Shown here: piece by piece, positions 6,040 through 11,273 of the stretch
Layout of the letters: each line of letters begins with the position of its first letter
How positions within the stretch are numbered: the stretch's first letter is position 1
From: Anaerolineaceae bacterium UBA5311
GTDB taxonomy: Bacteria; Chloroflexota; Anaerolineae; Anaerolineales; Anaerolineaceae
NCBI GenBank assembly: GCA_002411175.1
Contig: DHRN01000081.1
Coordinates: forward strand, 1 to 11,273
Length of the DNA: 11,273 nt
Direction: 5' to 3'
Position numbers and translations under genes: made by a program
Notes under the pieces: model-generated
Seen by the model: only the letters and a program-made list of their open reading frames with translations
Told to the model about the DNA's origin: nothing
The model's database searches: none

Positions 6040-7125
6040 TTAATTTTTGATTAAAGGCAAGTATAGATGCTTGTCTCCCGCCAATTTAAACGGGTGAACA
6101 ATACTTACCGAATGCATTACCATACCCTGGTAGCTGCCGCCCCATGGCATTGAATAAACGTTGTTGGGGTTGCTATCCCATGTGTCGCGGATGTAAATGG
6201 TGGAGCCGTTGTAACCATAAGCCACAACTGTGTGACCGACCAGGTTGAGGGCGACAGGGTGACCAGCATCGATCTCTGCTTTGAAACGGGCAAGGGTAAA
6301 ACCTCCCCCTCTATTGTCTGTCAATTGATTGTAACAATCTCCAACAAGATAACCCCGGGCTTGATAAAACAACTTTCTGCCATAGGTGCCGTCCTGATCA
6401 GCAATTCCGTACGATTCCATATCTGAACAGCGAAACTTATCGGGATTGCCGTCGAAAAAGTAAAACCTTGTCGCGCCATCTATATTATTGAAAGCCGACT
6501 GGCTGGTTTTCATATAATCGCCAATCGAGCTGCCCCAGGCATGCTGGTTCCAGCCTCCTGCGAGGTAGGGGTCTTTTCCGGTATGTCCGGTTTCCACCCA
6601 ATAATCCTCGACTGAACCTCTGGTTCCACAACCATCCAGTCCTTTGCGGGATGCTACCAGGGGGTTGCTTGGATAGCTGTTTTTGCCATCCGACCAAGGG
6701 GACCAGACAGTGTCGGTCAACGGCATAACGCCGCCATTAGTCGGACCTGTATACATATTTGGGAACGAACCGCGATCATACCAGGCGGTAATCATGGCGG
6801 CGGATACGGCTGAACAACCGAATACCCAATTGTACGAAGGGAAGTTTGGCAGTGTGCCCTGGGGTTCAATTGTGATCATGGAGCCTTCGCGTTCTGCCTG
6901 GAATTCGGGCAGAGGTTGGGATGGACCGTTGATCAAGCAGGCGGTGAGCTCTAAGCCATCGGCTGCAACAATTTGCTCCGAAGTGAAATATTCGGAGATA
7001 ATTTCGATCTGAGGTTTGTCGGCTGGCATCTGGCTCGCAGCGCCAACACTGCCAATCATGGTGGTTGTGCAAAAAATTGTCAAAAGGGCAGCAGAATAAA
7101 TTTTAAATGGACGTGGTTTCTCCAT
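6040..7125 (-). CDS. Secreted C39-like cysteine peptidase-fold protein
   Basis: The 361-residue exported protein has an N-terminal signal peptide: basic MEKPRPFK, a hydrophobic core at about 9-28 and a likely cut after VGAA (residue 30). The mature part matches the peptidase C39-like (PF13529-type) fold. The candidate nucleophile is Cys104 in NWVFGCSAVSAAMI, the histidine is His298 in GHPVALNLVGHTVVAYGY, and the acid is Asp314 in IYIRDTWD. About 190 residues separate Cys and His, far more than in a minimal C39 domain, implying a large insertion that also holds C166, C233 and C264. The protein ends KHLYLPLIKN. The ATG at 7125 is chosen over longer in-frame starts because TTTGGAGACCT precedes it and the signal peptide then begins correctly. 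Substrate unknown; adhesion, toxin-like or peptide-bond cleavage roles are all possible. Confidence 0.8.
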   Translation of the reverse strand: MEKPRPFKIYSAALLTIFCTTTMIGSVGAASQMPADKPQIEIISEYFTSEQIVAADGLELTACLINGPSQPLPEFQAEREGSMITIEPQGTLPNFPSYNWVFGCSAVSAAMITAWYDRGSFPNMYTGPTNGGVMPLTDTVWSPWSDGKNSYPSNPLVASRKGLDGCGTRGSVEDYWVETGHTGKDPYLAGGWNQHAWGSSIGDYMKTSQSAFNNIDGATRFYFFDGNPDKFRCSDMESYGIADQDGTYGRKLFYQARGYLVGDCYNQLTDNRGGGFTLARFKAEIDAGHPVALNLVGHTVVAYGYNGSTIYIRDTWDSNPNNVYSMPWGGSYQGMVMHSVSIVHPFKLAGDKHLYLPLIKN

Positions 7126-7207
7126 AGGTCTCCAAAGGTAATTTTTGATAAGGGTAAAAGGGGGTTTTTTCAGAAGCGATTTCACTTCTATAATTAGTTT
7201 CAAGCCG

Positions 7208-7216
7208 ATTATAACA
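7208..7216 (-). promoter_or_regulatory. Extended -10 promoter of the C39-like gene
   Basis: On the minus strand the bases read TGTTATAAT, a consensus TATAAT with an extended TGn element. No good -35 hexamer lies 16-18 bp upstream, which is typical of extended -10 promoters. The predicted start near 7201 would give a 5' UTR of about 75 nt. Confidence 0.6.
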
Positions 7217-7221
7217 TGATT

Positions 7222-7243
7222 AAAAAAAGACGTTTTTTGTCTT
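7222..7243 (-). terminator. Weak candidate terminator of the alpha/beta hydrolase gene
   Basis: Read on the minus strand, AAGAC (7243-7239) pairs with GTCTT (7231-7227) around a 7-nt A-rich loop, followed by five further T. The stem is only 5 bp and poor in GC, and it lies about 65 nt after the stop, so termination may be partial. It is immediately upstream of the next gene's -10 element. Confidence 0.35.
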
Positions 7244-7307
7244 GAAAAATGCAAATAAATGCAATATAGCCCCCCGTTTCGCGGTGTTGAACCTTATCCA
7301 GATCTGT

Positions 7308-8108
7308 TCAGTTAACCTGGAGCGTTGAGAAAAATTCCTTCAGAATCGGAGCAATCACCTTTGGTTCGAAAGTGTGAGTTTGACCTGCCAATAAACGAGA
7401 CTGTCCGAACGGGATGGCATGGGTGAAATCACGCATAATCCCTGGCGCGGTTTTGAAGCTTTTGTCCCCTGCCAACATTAAAACTGGTTGGGTCAAATCT
7501 TGTGCCCTGCTCTTCAGAAAATCTCTGGAAGCATTCTGGATTTTAGCTTCGTAGACAATCGTGCCAGCCATGTTAACGATTGTTTGACCGTGCTCACCTT
7601 CAAGAGTCTCCGCAATCAGGTCTTCATCCATACCAACAAAACGCATAAATTGAGTGACAACAGCCAGGTTTTCTCCCCTTGAGACTTGTTTTTTCATCCG
7701 ATTGATCAACACTTTAGTCACTAATTGCTCAAAACAATTCCCGGTTAGTGGTGGTTCATAGGCTGCGACCGCTGTTATCCTGTCGGGAAACTCAGCTGCT
7801 GCGAACAAAGCCAGAGCCGCCCCGGCTGAATGACCGAAGAGAAAAGCCTTGCCGCCGTAATGGTCGATCAGGGATTTGATATCCTCAAGTTCTTTGAAAA
7901 TTGTGTACGGTGGTGTGGAACCGCTTAGCCCCCGTCCGCGGCGGTCGTAAGTCAGAACAGTGAAGTCGTCCTGCAGCCAGGGGGCCAGCTCACCCGGCAC
8001 GCCAAAGTCGTGTGTGTTGAGGGCGCCGGTAATGATGATAAGCAGGGGTCCGCTGCCCGTTATTTCGTAGGCAATGGAGGTATTATCGGGTGAAGTTATG
8101 GTTTGCAT
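7308..8108 (-). CDS. Alpha/beta hydrolase fold protein
   Basis: The 266-residue cytoplasmic hydrolase shows the full fold. An N-terminal strand region reads SIAYEITGSGPLLIIITGA (11-29), where the usual oxyanion HG is replaced by TG. YDRRGRGLSG follows at 54-63. The nucleophile elbow is GHSAG (92-96, Ser94), the acid is Asp215 in LAGDKS, and the catalytic His245 is in GQTHTF. A cap region rich in Met and Gln lies at about 125-190. The substrate (ester, lactone, haloalkane or other) cannot be told from sequence. The ATG at 8108 fits the family start MQTITSPDNTSIAYE; a 16-residue longer frame begins at 8156 but adds a non-conserved extension. Neither start has a good ribosome-binding site, but TACAAT lies 6 nt before 8108, so the mRNA may be leaderless. 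It sits between independent units. Confidence 0.85.
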   Translation of the reverse strand: MQTITSPDNTSIAYEITGSGPLLIIITGALNTHDFGVPGELAPWLQDDFTVLTYDRRGRGLSGSTPPYTIFKELEDIKSLIDHYGGKAFLFGHSAGAALALFAAAEFPDRITAVAAYEPPLTGNCFEQLVTKVLINRMKKQVSRGENLAVVTQFMRFVGMDEDLIAETLEGEHGQTIVNMAGTIVYEAKIQNASRDFLKSRAQDLTQPVLMLAGDKSFKTAPGIMRDFTHAIPFGQSRLLAGQTHTFEPKVIAPILKEFFSTLQVN

Positions 8109-8114
8109 TGCATG

Positions 8115-8120
8115 ATTGTA
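8115..8120 (-). promoter_or_regulatory. Possible -10 element giving a leaderless alpha/beta hydrolase mRNA
   Basis: The minus strand reads TACAAT at 8120-8115, ending 6 nt before the ATG at 8108, so transcription would begin at or next to the start codon. There is no good -35 hexamer (GTAATC at 17 bp) and no extended TGn, so the call is tentative. Nothing else recognisable was seen in 8121-8333 besides AT-rich sequence. Confidence 0.3.
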
Positions 8121-8333
8121 AGACAAAACAAATCCCGGATTACTTTTGTAAAACATTTGTGTTCATCAGGCATCGGGCAAGAATGAATTTCTGATCAGTC
8201 ATATAAAAAATATCTTAGAGAATGAAGCAGGTGCCGAACAACACGAATTTTTTGCTTCTCCATCAAGCCAACACTTTGGCATACCAAGGGTATCAGGAGT
8301 TTTGAGGCTAAAAAATGTGTGGGTCTGCTGCAT

Positions 8334-8362
8334 AAAAAACTGAGCCTGGAAGCGTGGCTCAG
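8334..8362 (-). terminator. Intrinsic terminator of lexA
   Basis: On the minus strand CTGAGCC (8362-8356) pairs perfectly with GGCTCAG (8346-8340) around a 9-nt loop, and is followed by TTTTTT (8339-8334 after one T). It begins 23 nt after the lexA stop and isolates lexA from the hydrolase gene. Confidence 0.9.
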
Positions 8363-8385
8363 CTTTCCCCCTTATTGACTGAGAA

Positions 8386-9090
8386 TCACTGGTCTAATTG
8401 GCGGATGACCAGGACAACTTTCCCCTGGACTTCAACAATATCAGGGTCATTGATGTAAATAGGCTGCATGGAAGGGTTGGCAGGCTGCAAACGCACACGA
8501 CCATTTTCCTGGTAAAAGTACTTAAGTGTGGTTTCGTCGCGGTCGTTTAGCCAGATGGCGACCATCTCGCCATTGCGCGCCTGGTTGGTGCGTTTCATAA
8601 CTACGATATCGCCATCATTGACCATCGCGTCGATCATCGAATCGCCCTGAACCTTGAGGGCATATAAATCAGCGAGGTTGTCGCCCTGCGGCAGCAGACT
8701 GCGGGCGATATCGACGCCCGATTCGGCATCGTAATAGCTAAAGTCAGAGGCTGGCACGGGCATGGGTTCACCAGCTATGATATTACCAACCAGCGGGATG
8801 GAAATAAGCTGATCCACCAGGCTGTTGATACCAGATTTGATATTCTGGATTAATTCACCGGTGCTGTCCTTGATCAGGTTGATGCCACGCGAGACGTTGC
8901 TTTGCCTTTCGATATAGCCCATCTCTTCAAGCTGGTTGAGATAGTAATTTACCACCGAAGTCGAGCTGATTTGAGTTTCGGCGCCAATCTCCCGAATGGA
9001 GGGGGGATAACCCTTTTCTTCCTGCCATTCCTGGATGCATACCAGTATGTTTTTGTGTCGTTCGCTTAGTCCTTTGCTTCTTCTTGCCAT
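8386..9090 (-). CDS. lexA: LexA repressor, SOS regulator
   Basis: The 234-residue LexA represses SOS genes and is inactivated by RecA-stimulated self-cleavage. The N-terminal winged helix-turn-helix spans about 8-66, with the recognition region GYPPSIREIGAETQISSTSV (27-46). The S24 peptidase domain follows. The cleavage site is Ala106-Gly107 in NIIAGEP, the nucleophile is Ser151 in QGDSM, and the general base is Lys190 in TTLKYF. The linker between the DNA-binding domain and the cleavage site is about 25 residues longer than in Escherichia coli LexA (202 residues) and includes the amphipathic stretch LIQNIKSGINSLVDQL. The ATG at 9090 (MARRSKGLSE) is preceded by AAAGGCGGT. An in-frame TTG at 9159 would place coding sequence over the -35 and the operator, so it is rejected. 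Confidence 0.95.
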   Translation of the reverse strand: MARRSKGLSERHKNILVCIQEWQEEKGYPPSIREIGAETQISSTSVVNYYLNQLEEMGYIERQSNVSRGINLIKDSTGELIQNIKSGINSLVDQLISIPLVGNIIAGEPMPVPASDFSYYDAESGVDIARSLLPQGDNLADLYALKVQGDSMIDAMVNDGDIVVMKRTNQARNGEMVAIWLNDRDETTLKYFYQENGRVRLQPANPSMQPIYINDPDIVEVQGKVVLVIRQLDQ

Positions 9091-9130
9091 AGGAACCGCC
9101 TTTTGATAAAATGCCTGTTCTACAATGCCT

Positions 9131-9159
9131 ATAATATCAGAACATATGTTCACTGTCAA
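9131..9159 (-). promoter_or_regulatory. lexA promoter, -35 TTGACA and -10 TATTAT
   Basis: On the minus strand TTGACA (9159-9154), a 17-bp spacer and TATTAT (9136-9131) form a near-consensus sigma-70 promoter. The expected start is near 9124, about 34 nt before the lexA ATG. The LexA box fills most of the spacer. Confidence 0.9.
9140..9151. promoter_or_regulatory. LexA (SOS) operator, Gram-positive type
   Basis: GAACATATGTTC is a perfect 12-bp palindrome matching the core GAAC-N4-GTTC of the Bacillus-type LexA/DinR box (CGAACRNRYGTTYC), rather than the Gram-negative CTG-N10-CAG. It lies between the -35 and -10 of lexA, so binding would block RNA polymerase and give autorepression. It is 115 bp upstream of the divergent gene at 9267, which it might also affect. 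Confidence 0.92.
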
Positions 9160-9266
9160 GTAAAATCAGTGATATTTCCAACAAACTGACAAAATCAAAG
9201 CATTACAACGTCGAACCAGTGAAATACAAGCATAATAATTGCAACCATAAATGTAGAAAGGCAGCT

Positions 9267-11225
9267 ATGAAAAAAATATTTATCACACTTACTCTGTTTG
9301 TTATCCTGATAGCCAGCTTCGCTCCGCTTGGTTCAGCAAGCGCACTTGACATTCCAACAGTGACCGGGCTGCAGCTGGATGTTGATGACCTGGAATTTGG
9401 TTTAACAGAGGATGAAGATTTATGGTTAAGGTCAGGAAACGCGCTCTATTACAGCATAAACTCGGGTGATTCCTGGAGCAATATCAGCCCGAAAACTGAT
9501 ATGGTCGAACCGCACATGATTGTGTCCTTCTCAGGACGAAACCTTGGGCATGCTCTATATCTGACCCAAACTGAAACCATGCTCAACCTGGAAATTTACC
9601 GGACAACTACAAAAGGGAAAAGCTGGTCAGGCGTTGAGGGGAACCTCGAAGAGAGTATCAAAAAGCAATTCAGCCACCCAGTCGGGGCGATCCAAATGCA
9701 GTGGCTTAATGAAAAACAGGCATTTGTGCTTGTTAAAGCAGCCACCAGCAGCAATTTTAGCCACGGTTTCCTGTTCGTCAGTGGTGACGGGGGTAATAAC
9801 TGGCAGACACAGGCGCTGCCTGCAGCAGAAGAATTTGTTTTCCTCAATGCTCAAGTTGGCTTTATGCGCAACCCGGCAAACGCCACTACCCTCTATCTCA
9901 GTTCCGACGGTGGGGGCAGCTGGAGCTTGTTCGAAGTGTCGGTTCCCGAAGTTTCCACCTGGGAGGTAGCCAGCCTTGACCTGCCGATTGTTACTAATGA
10001 CGGGCAGGTATATTTGCCATTAAAGATGACAGAAAACGGCGAAAATGAACTCGACATTTTGGCAAACCTTTTTCAATATGATCAGCCAACCGCGAAAGTG
10101 GAATTTGAACTGTCAGACCTGAAAGTTATTCAGCCGGAGGAATCCGGGAACCAGGTTTTGGATAAGGATCGGTTGTATGTGGGTGAGATCCAAACCCAGA
10201 ACGGGCTGGACTTTTGGATTAGTCTGACCAGTGGGGAATGTGAAAACCTCTTTATCGATGATAGCAGCCAACAAATCAGCTGTCAATCCACCTGGCGAAT
10301 CATGAGGAGCAGCCATGACGAATTTGGATGGGTGACTGTGAAGCTCCCGGGTGGAGGAGAATTTGCCAGTAAAAACTTCACCTCCCAAAGTGGTATTTCA
10401 CAGGAAAATTTGGATTCAGCCTTAATAGAAAATACATGGATCGAGGTATATAAGGGTCACGCCTTTGACAAATGTGAGATTCCCACCTTGGCTCAGCTAA
10501 ATACCTGGTATAGCAAAAGCCCATACAAAGCGGTCAACGTATATATGGGCGGAATCTCGCGCGCCTGTGCCAACACCCCGCTCTCAGCCAGCTACTTGAA
10601 GCAGATACACCAGCAAGGCTGGCGGTTCATTCTGACTTGGGTTGGTCACCAATCGTCCTGCAGTGGTTTAAACTATCCATTTCCTAATGATGTCAACCAG
10701 GCTTATCAATATGGAGTTGATAATGCCAACTTAGCCAAGGCAAGGTTGCAGCAGTTCAATTTGAGCAACCCGAATGGCAGCGGGGCGATCGTGTATCTCG
10801 ACCTGGAAAATTTTACATTCACAAGCGCATGTTCAGCAGCTGCACGGGCTTATGTGAATGGATGGACAACCCGACTTTCCCAACTGGGCATTCGCTCGGG
10901 TTTATATACCTCTTCGCGAGGTGTTCGGGATAACAAATATTACAATATTTCAAAGGTCCCTTCAGCGGTTTGGCTTGCGGAATGGTATGCAACGCCGGGT
11001 TTCCGTCCAGACGAGACAGTGTGGAATTTGCGCTACTTGCCGAATGAGCTCTGGGCTTATAATCAGCGAATCGTTCAATATTCCGGTCCTCACACCGGGA
11101 CATGGGGAGGTGTTTCGATGAACATCGATAGTAATGTCGCTGAAGGTCTTGTCTCCGTTCCTTATGGTGCGATCGTTTTCTACAATAACCGTATTTGGCT
11201 TCCGATACTCCGTAAAAATCGATGA
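9267..11225 (+). CDS. Secreted protein with Asp-box repeats and C-terminal DUF1906 (Rv2525c-like, GH25-like) domain
   Basis: The 652-residue exported protein has a signal peptide (MKKIFITLTLFVILIASF, likely cleaved after SASA near 26). The N-terminal half (about 30-370) looks like a beta-propeller or sialidase-type module with four Asp-box-like repeats: SINSGDSW (63-70), TTTKGKSW (113-120), VSGDGGNNW (171-179) and SSDGGGSW (212-219). From about 390 to 625 it matches DUF1906, a TIM-barrel glycoside-hydrolase-like domain: HAFDKCEIPTLAQL (398-411), YLDLENF (510-516, with Asp512 and Glu514 as the GH25-like D-x-E pair), VWLAEWY (568-574) and NIDSN (619-623). Cell-wall or glycan binding or hydrolysis is likely but unproven. 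The tail is NRIWLPILRKNR. The ATG at 9267 follows GAAAGG at 9255-9260; an upstream GTG at 9219 would bury the signal peptide. Divergent from lexA. Confidence 0.85.
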   Translation: MKKIFITLTLFVILIASFAPLGSASALDIPTVTGLQLDVDDLEFGLTEDEDLWLRSGNALYYSINSGDSWSNISPKTDMVEPHMIVSFSGRNLGHALYLTQTETMLNLEIYRTTTKGKSWSGVEGNLEESIKKQFSHPVGAIQMQWLNEKQAFVLVKAATSSNFSHGFLFVSGDGGNNWQTQALPAAEEFVFLNAQVGFMRNPANATTLYLSSDGGGSWSLFEVSVPEVSTWEVASLDLPIVTNDGQVYLPLKMTENGENELDILANLFQYDQPTAKVEFELSDLKVIQPEESGNQVLDKDRLYVGEIQTQNGLDFWISLTSGECENLFIDDSSQQISCQSTWRIMRSSHDEFGWVTVKLPGGGEFASKNFTSQSGISQENLDSALIENTWIEVYKGHAFDKCEIPTLAQLNTWYSKSPYKAVNVYMGGISRACANTPLSASYLKQIHQQGWRFILTWVGHQSSCSGLNYPFPNDVNQAYQYGVDNANLAKARLQQFNLSNPNGSGAIVYLDLENFTFTSACSAAARAYVNGWTTRLSQLGIRSGLYTSSRGVRDNKYYNISKVPSAVWLAEWYATPGFRPDETVWNLRYLPNELWAYNQRIVQYSGPHTGTWGGVSMNIDSNVAEGLVSVPYGAIVFYNNRIWLPILRKNR

Positions 11226-11273
11226 TATCCGATTGTTTCCATGGTAGCTGTCAGGAATTCTCAATTTGGGGAC

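Noticed and set aside
7126..7254. 43-residue N-terminal extension of the C39-like protein
   Set aside because: It would hide the signal peptide, place coding sequence over the extended -10 promoter at 7208-7216, and ignore the TTTGGAGACCT site before the ATG at 7125.
9091..9159. 23-residue N-terminal extension of LexA from TTG at 9159
   Set aside because: Would overlap the -35, the LexA box and the -10; the family start MARRSKGLSERHK with its own ribosome-binding site fits at 9090.
9219..9266. 16-residue N-terminal extension of the Asp-box/DUF1906 protein from GTG at 9219
   Set aside because: It would put 16 polar, Asn/Lys/Cys-rich residues before an otherwise perfect signal peptide starting at 9267 with a GAAAGG site.
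6040..11225. A defence or phage island formed by the C39-like protein, hydrolase, LexA and DUF1906 protein
   Set aside because: No integrase, nuclease, helicase or phage structural gene is present; each gene has its own promoter or terminator signals, and LexA is the ordinary cellular type.

Overview
The window looks like a chromosomal segment from a member of the Chloroflexota, most likely class Anaerolineae. This is inferred from family content and style, not from a marker search. Three things point that way: a Gram-positive-type LexA box, a ribosomal protein L10 leader of the Firmicutes/Chloroflexota type, and two secreted proteins ending in the aromatic-LP-aliphatic tail that I recall from Chloroflexota exoproteins. 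No rRNA, tRNA, CRISPR array, transposase or phage gene was seen. Base composition is moderate and even, except for a repeat-rich intergenic island at about 5360-5980.

Layout. (1) 1-1250, plus strand: promoter, L10 leader RNA with a terminator-type attenuator, rplJ (TTG start), rplL and a strong intrinsic terminator. This is the L10-L12 stalk operon, controlled by binding of L10 to its own leader. (2) 1251-3368, plus strand: a 380-bp spacer with a candidate promoter, then a 578-residue polytopic membrane protein of the LIC_10190 type. (3) 5292-3375, minus strand: gtrA-like flippase gene overlapping by 14 bp a UDP-galactopyranose-mutase-like FAD oxidoreductase gene. This pair converges on the membrane-protein gene with a 6-bp gap and suggests cell-envelope glycan work. 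(4) 5293-6039: no credible gene, but a dense set of inverted, direct and tandem repeats. (5) 7125-6040, minus: secreted C39-like cysteine peptidase. (6) 8108-7308, minus: alpha/beta hydrolase, possibly translated from a leaderless mRNA. (7) 9090-8386, minus: LexA repressor with a textbook promoter carrying a perfect LexA box in its spacer and an intrinsic terminator behind it. (8) 9267-11225, plus, divergent from lexA: secreted protein with Asp-box (BNR) repeats followed by a DUF1906 (Rv2525c-like, GH25-like) domain.

The two strongest items for a second look are the shared C-terminal tail on the only two exported soluble proteins, a possible lineage-specific sorting or anchoring signal, and the composite repeat island between 5360 and 5980. 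The rest is largely housekeeping and envelope biology. I do not see a clear multi-gene novel defence or biosynthetic system.
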